From Salegentibacter sp. (lineage in GTDB: Bacteria > Bacteroidota > Bacteroidia > Flavobacteriales > Flavobacteriaceae), in NCBI GenBank assembly GCA_024635815.1, contig JAGXIG010000045.1:1-18077 (forward strand): a stretch of 18,077 bases of DNA, read 5' to 3'. Both the position numbers and the translations under genes were made by a program. The notes under the pieces were generated by a model that did no database searches, was not told the origin of the DNA, and worked only from the letters and a program-made list of their open reading frames with translations. This document shows positions 1 to 7,998 of the stretch, piece by piece (position 1 is the first letter of the stretch; each line of letters begins with the position of its first letter).

Positions 1-1
1 A

Positions 2-826
2 GGACTGGTAGGTTTGTCGGCCATAGAAGTTGGTTCTTTTAGAATAATCTTTGCCGCGGTTTTTCTTATTCTTATCGGTTTTAAATCTATAATGAAAATC
101 AAGAAAAATCAGTGGAAGTGGATGTTTTTAATTGGTTTTTTAGGAAATTTCTTTCCGGTTTATCTCTTTTCCTTTGCTGAAACAGAGATAGACAGTGCTG
201 TAGCTTCTATTTTAAATGCAGCTACACCCTTAATGACACTTATTTTCGGCGCGATGTTTTTTAAAGCGGCATTCAATCAGAATAAAATACTCGGGGTGGT
301 GATTGGTTTATTAGGAACGGCAGGACTTATTTTAAGCGGGGCTAGTATAAATCCTGATCAGAATTACCTTTATTCCCTATTAGTCATAATCGCAGCTTCC
401 TGTTATGCGATGAATGTAAATATCCTTAAAACTCACATGAGCAGTATTAGTCCACTGGGAATTGCTGCTGGAAGTTTTACGGTTTTACTTATTCCCAGTA
501 TGGTGATTTTATATTTTTCAGGATTTTTTGAAAAGGATCTTTCTAATAACGTGCTACAACAATCTATAGGCTATGTGGCTATTTTAGGAGTGATTGGAAC
601 CGGGGTAGCAATGATAATCTTTAATAAACTGGTGCAGATTTCCGATCCAGTTTTTACAACTTCGGTTACCTATACCATTCCTGTGGTGGCTTTAGGTTGG
701 GGAATTTTAGACGGCGAAGTTTTTAGCGGTTGGCAATTACTTTCAGCTTTTGTTATCTTAATTGGTGTATTTATCGTAAACCGGTCTAAAAAAGTATTTT
801 CCAAATTTAGAAAACAAGCCACTTAA
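2..826 (+). CDS. EamA/DMT-family transporter, 5' end outside the window
   Basis: Hydrophobic protein of about 274 visible residues with eight to nine predicted membrane segments, typical of the drug/metabolite transporter (EamA) family, which exports small metabolites across the inner membrane. The frame is open to the left edge (codons GGA CTG GTA GGT precede the first possible TTG start at 14), and the visible start (GLVGLSAIEVGSFR) matches the loop after the first helix of EamA proteins, so the true start lies upstream. The second EamA repeat begins near 'YSLLVIIAASCYAMNVNILK' and ends with the usual 'GWQLLSAFVILIGVFIVNR' helix and a short basic cytoplasmic tail. The substrate cannot be told. 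It converges on the M16 gene, with hairpins in between. Confidence 0.85.
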   Translation, partial: GLVGLSAIEVGSFRIIFAAVFLILIGFKSIMKIKKNQWKWMFLIGFLGNFFPVYLFSFAETEIDSAVASILNAATPLMTLIFGAMFFKAAFNQNKILGVVIGLLGTAGLILSGASINPDQNYLYSLLVIIAASCYAMNVNILKTHMSSISPLGIAAGSFTVLLIPSMVILYFSGFFEKDLSNNVLQQSIGYVAILGVIGTGVAMIIFNKLVQISDPVFTTSVTYTIPVVALGWGILDGEVFSGWQLLSAFVILIGVFIVNRSKKVFSKFRKQAT

Positions 827-827
827 C

Positions 828-912
828 TTAAAAATAAACTTGATTAACACTTAAGTTGATTTTTAAACTTTCCTAAAAGTAAAAGAACCGACCATTGCTG
901 GCCGGTTCTTTC
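828..912. terminator. Two hairpins in the convergent gap, the second a likely bidirectional terminator
   Basis: The first hairpin directly follows the EamA stop: arms 828-841 and 853-866 pair over 14 bp with one mismatch, around an 11-base loop, and are very AT-rich. The second has arms AAAGAACCG (882-890) and CGGTTCTTT (903-911). It is flanked by A and T runs on the respective strands, as expected for a terminator serving both convergent genes. Confidence 0.65.
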
Positions 913-931
913 TAACATTAATAAAAAATCA

Positions 932-2998
932 CTATTCTTGAAAATCTTCAGCTGAAATACCTTCGTTAACAAGGATTTCAGTAACATCAAATTCAAATGT
1001 TTGTGGGCCTGCAGCCTGAGTCATTTTAAAAGGAAATTTAACTCCTTCTACTTCCTGGTAATCGCTGTATCCTGTAGGAATAGACATTGTTTGTCCTGCC
1101 TGAGTTATAGTTTGTACCGTTTGCATTTTCAATCCGCTGTCTACATTGTAGTAAGCTTTATAATTGTCGCTTAGAGCAACAATATAAGCATCGGTGCCAG
1201 CTACGCTTTCAATTCCTTCTAAAGTAGCATTACTTACTTCTAATTCCGGGAATGGATTGGCGTCTATTTTAGCAGTTTTGATCTGATCTTCGGTATAAGG
1301 AATTTTTTGTCCCTGTGCCATTACAAAACCGGTTTCGCCATCAAAAACCTGCTTGCTCATTACATTGCCCCCAACAGAAACTTCCTGGTTTAGCTTACTA
1401 TCCATTGTTCTTTTCATAGTTAGGTTTAAAGCCATTCCCTGTACGCTAGCTTCAGCCTTCATAACCACACTTTCTACTTCTTCTACAGCATCGCGGCCTC
1501 CAATAGCTTCAAGGTAATCTGCATAAACTTTCTCTACGGTTAAGGAAGCATCAATTTCTTTAGCTTGTGGTTTTTCAACTTCCTCTCCAAGTTTGTTGTA
1601 ATATTTAACCGGAATAGTTTTTCCGTTGAATTCTATTTTTTCAAGGTTCTCAGCAATTTCTGAAGCTTTCCCGGCAACTACAATTCTGGCTTCATCTAAT
1701 TTAAAGTATTTTTTAGCCACGCGTTGAACGTCTTCTACAGTAACATCATTTATCTTTTTAAGAAAAGTTTCATAAAAATCATCATCCAAATCGTTGGTTT
1801 TGATATTTAGTGCATAACTAGCAATGGTGGAAGGTTGTTCTAATCTTAATACGAAGTTACCGGCAAATTTGCTTTTAGCATCTTCTAAAACTTGTGGATT
1901 CACTGGTTCAGTTCTAATTCTTCTAATCTCTTTTAAAGATTCCACGATGGCGCTATCGGTAACCGCGTTTCTCACACCTGCTTGCGCAACAAATCTTGAA
2001 GCATATTTATCTGCTCCTATGCTGGATCCTGCTCCGTAAGTATAACCTTTATCTTCTCTAAGGTTTGCATTTAAATAGCTTCCTAAATTACCTCCGCCTC
2101 CAAGAATTTGGTTGGCAACAAGAACAGGGAAGTAATCCTCGTCAGCCATTTTAAGGTCTATGGTATTTTGAAGTCTTAGTTCGCTCTGTACTGCATTTGG
2201 CAGATCTACCAGGTTGATTTGGGTTTTTTCAACATTGGTTACTTTTGGGAGATTCTGCTCATTTGGTGCGCCCGCTTTCCATTTACCAAAATTATTTTCC
2301 GCTAATTTCTTTACTTCAGATGTTTTAATATCACCTATCACAACAAGATAAGCGTTGGCCGGTTTGAAATAGCTGTTGTAAAATCTTTTCACATCTTCTA
2401 AGGAAACTTTTTCAGTATTTTCTACGGTCGCAAATTGCCCGTAAGGATGATTAGCTCCATAAGCTAAAGCTGCACTTACGCGGCTTGCGATAGAGCTTAC
2501 GTCTTTATTGATAGATTTTAAACCTTCAATTTGTTTGTTCTTTTCTGTTTCAAATTCTTCCTGGGTAAATTTTGGATTTAAAGCTCCTTCTGCCATAAGC
2601 TCCATAACTCTTGGGAAAAACTTGGAAAGAGAGCTTGCGTATGCGCTTTCTGCTCCTAAGTTGATACTAGCTCCTAAAAAGTCTATCTCTTCGTTGAAAT
2701 CGTCTTTAGACATATTCTCTGTTCCTGTTCCCATTAAAGAGGAAACTAAGGCAGAGGTAGCGGGCTTTTCTTCAGCGTGAGGTTTATTTTCAATAATTAA
2801 AGACGCAGAAACCCTTGGTAATTTGTGGTTCTCTACTACTAAAACTTTTAAACCATTGTTTAGTGTAAATTCATCTGGCTGGCCAAGATTAATCTTTGGT
2901 GCTGGACCCGGTTCCGGTTGTTTAGAACGGTCTACCTGTGCAATTGCCGCTGTATTTAAAAAACAGGCGATAAATAATGTAAGTATATTAAATTTCAT
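932..2998 (-). CDS. M16 family peptidase-like protein without zinc site (non-catalytic partner), with C-terminal extra domain
   Basis: Protein of 688 residues. A signal peptide (about 1-20, ending AIA|Q) points to the periplasm or cell envelope. Residues about 42-450 form two M16 half-domains. Where catalytic members have HxxEH, this one has 'ATSALVSSLMGTGT' (about 80-93), so zinc binding is lost. The substrate-binding R/Y motif of the second half is kept (REDKGYTYG, about 314-322). This is the pattern of a non-catalytic subunit such as mitochondrial MPP-alpha, or of the second gene of bacterial M16 pairs. Residues about 487-688 are an additional beta-rich domain resembling LolA-like or lipoprotein-sorting domains; that assignment is tentative. 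It lies 21 bp downstream of the catalytic partner gene and is probably co-transcribed. Role: likely periplasmic peptide or protein processing as a heterodimer. Confidence 0.85.
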   Translation of the reverse strand: MKFNILTLFIACFLNTAAIAQVDRSKQPEPGPAPKINLGQPDEFTLNNGLKVLVVENHKLPRVSASLIIENKPHAEEKPATSALVSSLMGTGTENMSKDDFNEEIDFLGASINLGAESAYASSLSKFFPRVMELMAEGALNPKFTQEEFETEKNKQIEGLKSINKDVSSIASRVSAALAYGANHPYGQFATVENTEKVSLEDVKRFYNSYFKPANAYLVVIGDIKTSEVKKLAENNFGKWKAGAPNEQNLPKVTNVEKTQINLVDLPNAVQSELRLQNTIDLKMADEDYFPVLVANQILGGGGNLGSYLNANLREDKGYTYGAGSSIGADKYASRFVAQAGVRNAVTDSAIVESLKEIRRIRTEPVNPQVLEDAKSKFAGNFVLRLEQPSTIASYALNIKTNDLDDDFYETFLKKINDVTVEDVQRVAKKYFKLDEARIVVAGKASEIAENLEKIEFNGKTIPVKYYNKLGEEVEKPQAKEIDASLTVEKVYADYLEAIGGRDAVEEVESVVMKAEASVQGMALNLTMKRTMDSKLNQEVSVGGNVMSKQVFDGETGFVMAQGQKIPYTEDQIKTAKIDANPFPELEVSNATLEGIESVAGTDAYIVALSDNYKAYYNVDSGLKMQTVQTITQAGQTMSIPTGYSDYQEVEGVKFPFKMTQAAGPQTFEFDVTEILVNEGISAEDFQE

Positions 2999-3019
2999 TC
3001 TTTCTTTGTATTTTTTAAG

Positions 3020-4363
3020 TTATTCCTTTTCGCTTTCAGGTAGATAATCTAACTCAAGTCTTTGATTATCATTTAGATATTTGTTTGCAACTCTCTTGAT
3101 GTCTTCCTTCGTAATATTTCTATAGATTTCAATTTCTTTATTAATAAGGTCAGTATCTCCATAAAGAACATTGTAAGTTGCAAGTGAAGAAGCGATCCCC
3201 TGGATACTACTGTTAGAATTCACAAAACGGTTCTCAAATTTATTCTGAAGTTTTTGATATTCTTTTTCAGAAATTAGCTCGTTTTGAAGTTTGTCAATCT
3301 CTTCGTCCATGGAAGTTGCAAGGGAACCCAAGGGAGTTTCCCCTAAAGGAAGAGCGCCAATTACGTAAGTTCCATAATCTTCCTGAGGTCTTGGGAGAGC
3401 CAGTACCTGAATCGCAGTTTTTTCTTCGTCTACCATTTTTTTGTACATTCTGGAGCTTTTTCCATCGGTAAGAATAGAAGAGATCATATCAAGAATATAA
3501 GCATCTTTCTCTTTCATAGAAGGGGTGCGGTAAACAAATAACTTTGCAGGAATTTGTATGTTGCTATCTTACTCTGTCGCGGTAATAGTTTCGGTTATTG
3601 GTTCTTCTTTAATTGAAACTCGCTCTACTTCGTTTCCTTTAGGAACCTCAGCAAAGTACTTTTCAATCATTTTTTTGGTTTCTTTCATTTCAATATCACC
3701 GGCAACTACAAGGGTGGCGTTGTTTGGGCCATAATATTTATCGAAGAAAGTTTTGAATTCTTCCAACTTGGCTGCGTCAAGATCTTCCATTGTACCAATG
3801 ACTGAGTTTTTGTAAGGGTGCTTTTCAAAAACATATTTGTTGATACCGGTTGCATAAGAAATCTTTCCGTAAGGCGCGTTGTCTATACGTGAGCGTTTTT
3901 CTTCTTTTATCACCTCGTTTTGGGTTTCTACCCCAATTTCGTTAATAACGGGGTGAAGCATTCTTTCAGATTCCATCCATAAACCCAGTTCAAGATTGTT
4001 AGAAGGGAAAGTTTCGTAATAATATGTTCGATCCTGTGTGGTGCTGGCATTAACGTTGCCACCATTGGCGGCTACAATATCAAACCATTTTCCTCGCTCA
4101 ATGTTCTCGGTTCCTTCGAATAAAAGGTGTTCAAAGAAGTGAGCAAAGCCAGAACGACCTTCTTCTTCGTCTTTAGCACCTACGTGGTACATCACTCCAA
4201 CAGTGGCTACAGGAGCCGTGTTATCCTGATGTAAAATCACATGTAATCCATTGTCCAGGTCATACTCTGTAAATTCTACCTCCTGGGCAATTCCTACTGC
4301 GCTACAAACTAATGCAAGGGCAGCCATCTTTAAGTTTTTAATCATTTTATATAGATTTTTCAT
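3020..4363 (-). pseudogene. Catalytic M16 zinc peptidase gene interrupted by one in-frame TAA
   Basis: One continuous frame of 448 codons is broken only by a TAA at 3571-3569 (codon 265). Upstream of it, residues 1-264 have a signal peptide (MIKNLKMAALALVCSAVGIAQ if the second Met at 4345 is used) and the zinc motif HFFEH at 75-79. The distal Glu ligand is probably in VIKEEKR (about 151-157). Downstream, in the same frame, the text continues DSNIQIPAKLFVYRTPSM and then the second half-domain with the SSRMY substrate motif (about 303-307), ending PESEKE. Related proteins are about 440 residues long, so the pieces add up to one ordinary M16 protein, and the stop most likely replaces a Tyr codon (TAT/TAC to TAA). 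A Met at 3517 could restart the second part, but no start signal supports that. It is either a recent nonsense mutation, a sequencing error or an unusual readthrough case. First gene of the operon with the non-catalytic partner. Confidence 0.8.
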
Positions 4364-4545
4364 TAATGCAAGGGATTGGTGTTTGAAAATCGTATTTTGT
4401 TACAGCATAATTATTAGAATAATGAAGATATTGACGTAATCGTGCGAATAGTGTCAAAATTAACAAGCTATTAAGCTAAGAACTGGCACTTTTTTTAGAA
4501 ATTTACTATTGAGTATATTTAAAAACACCCTGAGGATGCCATTTA

Positions 4546-4577
4546 GAATATTTGATATTCCAAAATTCTAGAATTTT
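4546..4577. promoter_or_regulatory. Two tandem perfect palindromes upstream of the DUF4199 gene
   Basis: GAATAT-ttg-ATATTC (4546-4560) is followed after one base by the 16-bp perfect palindrome AAAATTCTAGAATTTT (4562-4577). A near-consensus -7 element AATATTTG (4547-4554) lies inside the first one, 66 bp before the start codon. The pair could be operators covering the promoter, but AT-richness makes chance possible. Confidence 0.4.
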
Positions 4578-4619
4578 TATTGGGGTTATAAACCAAACGA
4601 AAAAACACAAACCAAAGCT

Positions 4620-5084
4620 ATGAAGAATTTAAATGTTCCAATTAAATACGGACTTTTAATCGCAGTTGGACTTATCGCTTATTTTTTAATTCTATCACTT
4701 TTTAATTTACATATTTATTCTTTATTCAGTTTGTTTAATGGGGTTATTATGGCTGTAGGAATGTGGCTGGCCTTAAAAGCATACCGTAGTTCTAAAGGTT
4801 CAAAGTTTAAATATCAGAAAGGTTTTATGGCGAGCTTGCTTACCGGTTTTAATGCGACCATCGTTTTTACTATTTTCTTTGCTTTTTATGCTACGGAGCT
4901 CAACCAGGATTTTTTAAATAGCCTTATAAATATATGGCCAGAAGATTACGGCACCAGTATTGGTATTGTGGTTTTTGTAGTAGCAATTATGGGTTTTGCA
5001 ACTAGCCTGGTACTCACTTTAGCCTATATGCAATTGTTTAAAGATTCGTGGAATACCACGGAGGGGAAGGAACATACCTATTAA
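4620..5084 (+). CDS. DUF4199 family membrane protein
   Basis: Small inner-membrane protein (154 residues) with four hydrophobic segments at about 9-27, 32-52, 70-90 and 117-140. It shows the DUF4199 pattern of Bacteroidota: 'KYGLLIAVGLIAYFLI' at the N-terminus, then 'KAYRSSKGSKFKYQKGF' after helix 2, and a short charged C-terminal tail. The function of the family is unknown. It stands alone, diverging from the M16 operon over 256 bp and ending about 100 bp before rplU, which has its own promoter. The ATG at 4620 is chosen because the first helix follows directly; no Shine-Dalgarno sequence is present, which is normal for this group. Confidence 0.8.
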   Translation: MKNLNVPIKYGLLIAVGLIAYFLILSLFNLHIYSLFSLFNGVIMAVGMWLALKAYRSSKGSKFKYQKGFMASLLTGFNATIVFTIFFAFYATELNQDFLNSLINIWPEDYGTSIGIVVFVVAIMGFATSLVLTLAYMQLFKDSWNTTEGKEHTY

Positions 5085-5096
5085 AAGTTTTTAGGC

Positions 5097-5127
5097 TTTG
5101 TGAATTAATTAATTAGAAGTATATTTG
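5097..5127 (+). promoter_or_regulatory. Bacteroidota housekeeping promoter of rplU-rpmA
   Basis: TTTG (5097-5100), a 19-bp spacer, then TATATTTG (5120-5127), a full match to the Bacteroidota -33/-7 consensus (TTG...TAnnTTTG). Transcription would begin near 5134, giving a leader of about 50 nt before the rplU start. Confidence 0.8.
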
Positions 5128-5186
5128 CACCCGCTTGCGAAAAAAGTAAGTGTAATTTTTAGCATAAATTAATTAATCACAACACT

Positions 5187-5681
5187 ATGTATGCAATTGT
5201 AGAGATAGCAGGGCAGCAATTTAAAGTTGCAAAAGACCAAAAGGTGTTTGTTAACCGTCTAAGCGGAGAAGAAGGAGACAGCGTTTCTTTTGACAAAGTT
5301 CTTCTTACCGGAGATGGTGACAGCATAAACCTTGGCGCCCCGGCTATAGATGGTGCTCTAGTAGGAGCAAAAATCACCCGTCACCTTAAAGGAGACAAAG
5401 TAATTGTTTTCAAAAAGAAAAGACGTAAAGGTTACAAAAAGAAAAACGGTCACCGTCAATCTTTAACCGAAATCGTAATTGAAAGCATCGATGTAAAAGG
5501 TGGAAAGAAAGCTGCTTCAACTAAAAAAGAAGAAGCACCTAAGAAAGAAGCCAGTACTGATAAGAAATCGGAAGATTTAAATCAATACACCGTAGCTGAA
5601 TTAAAAGAGATGGCTAAGGAGAAAGGTCTTGAAGGCTACTCTTCTATGAAGAAAGCTGAATTAATTGAAGCTTTAAGTTAA
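5187..5681 (+). CDS. rplU: 50S ribosomal protein bL21 with a C-terminal helix-extension-helix-like extension
   Basis: Residues 1 to about 103 are a normal bL21: MYAIVEIAGQQFKV start, the basic stretch KKKRRKGYKKKNGHRQ (about 77-92) and the closing I..I pattern. It binds 23S rRNA in the large subunit. Total length is 164 instead of about 103. A Lys/Glu-rich linker (about 108-130) leads to residues about 131-164, 'YTVAELKEMAKEKGLEGYSS' plus a final helix. This resembles the small SAP / Rho-N / LEM-type helical modules that bind nucleic acids. Extended bL21 proteins occur in other Bacteroidota as far as I recall; the role of the tail is not known to me. First gene of the rplU-rpmA operon, 28 bp before rpmA. 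Confidence 0.95.
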   Translation: MYAIVEIAGQQFKVAKDQKVFVNRLSGEEGDSVSFDKVLLTGDGDSINLGAPAIDGALVGAKITRHLKGDKVIVFKKKRRKGYKKKNGHRQSLTEIVIESIDVKGGKKAASTKKEEAPKKEASTDKKSEDLNQYTVAELKEMAKEKGLEGYSSMKKAELIEALS

Positions 5682-5709
5682 ATATTAATCTACTTAAAAC
5701 TAAAGTAAA

Positions 5710-5970
5710 ATGGCACACAAAAAAGGAGTCGGTAGTTCCAAGAACGGTAGAGAGTCAGAATCAAAACGTTTAGGCGTAAAGATTTTTGGCGGTCAGAAAG
5801 CCGTAGCCGGAAATATTATTGTTAGACAAAGAGGTACTGCACACAATCCAGGTGATAACGTGTATGCAGGAAAAGATCATACTTTACACGCTAAAGTTGA
5901 TGGTCTTGTGAAATTTTCTAAGACAACGAATAATAAATCTTACGTTTCTATAGAACCGTTTGAAGCATAA
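5710..5970 (+). CDS. rpmA: 50S ribosomal protein bL27
   Basis: 86-residue protein with the bL27 signature: N-terminal [20 protein letters not shown], the flexible arm that reaches the peptidyl-transferase centre, then [11 protein letters not shown] and '[19 protein letters not shown]'. It begins MAHKKG directly, so no N-terminal pro-peptide like that of Firmicutes is present. Co-transcribed with rplU and closed by the strong terminator at 6016. Confidence 0.97.
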   Translation: MAHKKGVGSSKNGRESESKRLGVKIFGGQKAVAGNIIVRQRGTAHNPGDNVYAGKDHTLHAKVDGLVKFSKTTNNKSYVSIEPFEA

Positions 5971-6015
5971 TTTTAACTCTTAAATGGGATAAAGATTTAT
6001 TCTTAGAATTATACT

Positions 6016-6048
6016 AAAACCCCTTCCGAATTTCGGAAGGGGTTTTTT
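6016..6048 (+). terminator. Strong intrinsic terminator of rplU-rpmA
   Basis: Perfect 15-bp inverted repeat: AAAACCCCTTCCGAA (6016-6030) and TTCGGAAGGGGTTTT (6032-6046), followed by further T. Located 45 bp after the rpmA stop. Confidence 0.92.
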
Positions 6049-6081
6049 CGTATCTTTAATTAAGACTTTAAGATATATATT

Positions 6082-6438
6082 ATGAAGTATGTTGACGTTT
6101 TTAGAACATCAGACCGTAATGAACATTCTATTATTAAAAATCTTTTCGATGATGAAAAATTAGATTACAGATCTTACGGAGAGGCAACAGATAATGCGAC
6201 CAATATTGGTGCATTAGGTAATGATGGTCTTAGAATTGAAGTCGCGGAAAAAGACCGGGAAAAAGCACATGAAATTATTAAAAGAAGCGGTTTTCTTGGC
6301 CAAAGTCATCACATAGCCCAACCTAAAAGACCTGGAAGAAGAAAGCCGCAAATAGGAAAATGGGTGATTATAGTACTTGCTCTGCTGGTGGTTCTGGTAG
6401 CTATTATCTTGTTTGTTTGGTTTATGAGTGGGAATTAG
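6082..6438 (+). CDS. DUF2007 domain protein with C-terminal membrane anchor
   Basis: 118 residues. The N-terminal part (about 1-75) fits DUF2007, sometimes named a putative signal-transducing protein: 'YVDVFRTSDRNEHSIIKNLF', then a conserved 'LRIEVAEKDREKAHEIIKR' strand-helix typical of small alpha/beta ACT- or PII-like folds. A basic linker (PKRPGRRKPQ) leads to one membrane helix at about 93-115. The N-terminal domain should therefore face the cytoplasm. The real function of the family is unsettled. It is a single gene between the rpmA terminator and a repeat-rich spacer; a near-consensus -7 element TATCTTTA lies at about 6051-6058. Confidence 0.8.
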   Translation: MKYVDVFRTSDRNEHSIIKNLFDDEKLDYRSYGEATDNATNIGALGNDGLRIEVAEKDREKAHEIIKRSGFLGQSHHIAQPKRPGRRKPQIGKWVIIVLALLVVLVAIILFVWFMSGN

Positions 6439-6465
6439 AGAAGATTTTGGTTCAAACTTGCTTAG

Positions 6466-6486
6466 ATTCTGAAACAAGTTCAGGAT
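6466..6486. repeat. Short palindromic repeat module, CTGAA-type
   Basis: ATTCTGAA (6466-6473), a 5-base loop, and TTCAGGAT (6479-6486); 8 bp with one G-T pair. From memory, modules with 'CTGAAacaagTTCAG' and a trailing ATGA recur between genes in many Flavobacteriia. Copy number in this genome cannot be seen here. Confidence 0.45.
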
Positions 6487-6541
6487 GATGTTTATTCGAT
6501 AATCGAGATTTAAACACTCCGAGGGAGTTTACTAAATAAAA

Positions 6542-6574
6542 AGACCTCACAGGTTTCCAAAACCTGTGAGGTCT
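6542..6574. repeat. Perfect 15-bp inverted repeat (intergenic palindromic element, possible terminator)
   Basis: AGACCTCACAGGTTT (6542-6556) pairs perfectly with AAACCTGTGAGGTCT (6560-6574) around a CCA loop. There is no T-tract of terminator quality on either side, so it looks more like a mobile palindromic repeat, although it could end transcription of ahcY or the DUF2007 gene. Confidence 0.6.
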
Positions 6575-6590
6575 AAATTTCTAAAAAGAG

Positions 6591-6610
6591 ATTTCCGCCT
6601 TCACGGAAAT
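6591..6610. repeat. Short palindromic repeat module, TTTCCG-type
   Basis: ATTTCCG (6591-6597) pairs with CGGAAAT (6604-6610) around CCTTCA, followed by GACA. The layout matches the widely dispersed 'ATTCC..CCTTC..GGAATGACA' intergenic palindromes that I recall from Bacteroidota. It lies 6 bp beyond the end of ahcY. Confidence 0.45.
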
Positions 6611-6616
6611 GACATA

Positions 6617-7933
6617 TTAATATCTGTAATACTCAGGCTTATATGGCCCTTGTACTTCTACACCAATATATTTAGCCTGGTAATCTTTAAGTTCGGTTAA
6701 CTCTACACCAATTTTCTCTAAGTGGAGTTTTGCAACCTTTTCATCTAAATGCTTCGGAAGCATGTAAACTTCATTTTCGTATTTATCAGAATTTTTCCAA
6801 AGTTCAATTTGCGCTAAAGTTTGGTTGGTAAAAGAGTTACTCATTACAAAACTTGGGTGGCCTGTAGCACAACCAAGGTTCACTAAACGCCCTTCAGCTA
6901 AAAGAATAATGTCTTTTCCGTCAATGGTATATTTATCAACCTGAGGTTTGATAGTGTCTTTAGAATCGCCGTGATTGTTATTCAACCAGGCAACATCAAT
7001 TTCATTATCAAAATGCCCTATGTTACAAACGATGGTTTTGTCTTTCATCGCTTCAAAATGCTCTCCACGTACAATATCTTTATTTCCGGTAGTGGTAATA
7101 ACGATATCAGCTTTTGGAAGTACGGTTTCAAGTTTTTTCACTTCAAACCCGTCCATTGCTGCTTGTAAAGCACAAATTGGGTCAATTTCGGTAACGGTTA
7201 CAATAGAACCGGCGCCTTTAAATGAAGCGGCTGTACCTTTTCCAACATCTCCATAGCCGCAAACTACAACGCGTTTTCCGGCAAGCATAACATCGGTAGC
7301 ACGACGAATAGCATCAACAGCACTTTCACGGCATCCATATTTGTTGTCGAATTTAGATTTGGTAACCGAATCGTTTACGTTGATAGCCGGCATTACCAAA
7401 GTCCCGTTTTTCATTCTTTCGTAAAGTCTGTGAACTCCGGTAGTAGTTTCTTCTGAAAGTCCGCGGATACCTTTAGCAAGCTCCGGGTATTTATCAAAAA
7501 CCATATTGGTAAGATCGCCACCATCATCAAGGATCATATTCAAAGGCGCGCGTTCTTCACCAAAAAACAGGGTTTGTTCTATACACCAGTTAAACTCTTC
7601 CTCGGTCATTCCTTTCCAGGCATACACGGGAATTCCAGCAGCGGCAATTGCAGCGGCGGCGTGATCTTGTGTAGAGAAAATATTGCAAGAACTCCAGGTT
7701 ACATCGGCTCCTAAAGAAATAAGCGTTTCAATAAGTACTGCAGTTTGCACGGTCATGTGAAGACATCCAGCTATTCTTGCTCCTTTTAATGGTTGTTCAT
7801 CTTTATATTCTTCACGCAGGGACATAAGTCCAGGCATTTCAGCTTCAGCAAGTTCTATCTCTTTTCTTCCCCAATCTGCAAGCGAAATATCTTTAACTTT
7901 ATAAGCGGTATACGGCACTGTTTTAGTCGACAT
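6617..7933 (-). CDS. ahcY: Adenosylhomocysteinase
   Basis: Cytosolic NAD-dependent enzyme that splits S-adenosyl-homocysteine into adenosine and homocysteine, removing the inhibitory product of methylation reactions. 438 residues, matching family length. Seen in order: N-terminal substrate domain ([20 protein letters not shown], then '[20 protein letters not shown]' and [15 protein letters not shown]), the catalytic stretch [12 protein letters not shown], the NAD-binding loop GYGDVGKG (about 226-233), and the C-terminal PYKPEYYRY. The frame stays open 84 bp further upstream, but the ATG at 7933 is the start because conserved sequence begins there ([15 protein letters not shown]) and the extra residues look non-coding. 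Divergent from the PPTase gene over 65 bp. Confidence 0.97.
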   Translation of the reverse strand: MSTKTVPYTAYKVKDISLADWGRKEIELAEAEMPGLMSLREEYKDEQPLKGARIAGCLHMTVQTAVLIETLISLGADVTWSSCNIFSTQDHAAAAIAAAGIPVYAWKGMTEEEFNWCIEQTLFFGEERAPLNMILDDGGDLTNMVFDKYPELAKGIRGLSEETTTGVHRLYERMKNGTLVMPAINVNDSVTKSKFDNKYGCRESAVDAIRRATDVMLAGKRVVVCGYGDVGKGTAASFKGAGSIVTVTEIDPICALQAAMDGFEVKKLETVLPKADIVITTTGNKDIVRGEHFEAMKDKTIVCNIGHFDNEIDVAWLNNNHGDSKDTIKPQVDKYTIDGKDIILLAEGRLVNLGCATGHPSFVMSNSFTNQTLAQIELWKNSDKYENEVYMLPKHLDEKVAKLHLEKIGVELTELKDYQAKYIGVEVQGPYKPEYYRY

Positions 7934-7969
7934 ATTATTATATTTGAATATTAGCAATTTTTTGTCTCG

Positions 7970-7977
7970 CAAAAATA
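7970..7977 (-). promoter_or_regulatory. Candidate -7 element of ahcY
   Basis: On the minus strand TATTTTTG fits TAnnTTTG and would start transcription about 30 nt before the ATG at 7933. No well-spaced TTG is seen upstream. In the same gap TATATTTG (7939-7946, plus strand) could serve the divergent PPTase gene. Confidence 0.4.
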
Positions 7978-7998
7978 AGGAATCTATAACAAATCTAC

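Noticed and set aside
1824..3047. Three open frames on the plus strand opposite the M16 gene
   Set aside because: They are antisense to a well-supported gene, have no family resemblance and show serine/proline-rich text typical of reversed coding sequence.
3020..3517. A separate 165-residue protein starting at the internal Met at 3517
   Set aside because: It is in the same frame as the upstream piece and begins in the middle of an M16 half-domain, so it is the remainder of the interrupted gene.
4483..4500. TGGCAC followed by a T-run as a sigma-54 promoter of the DUF4199 gene
   Set aside because: The -24 box is perfect but the -12 position has AG instead of GC, and it is 120 bp from the start codon with a nearer housekeeping-like element.
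6971..7256. Two overlapping open frames opposite ahcY
   Set aside because: Mirror frames of a highly conserved enzyme; their sequence follows ahcY codon positions.
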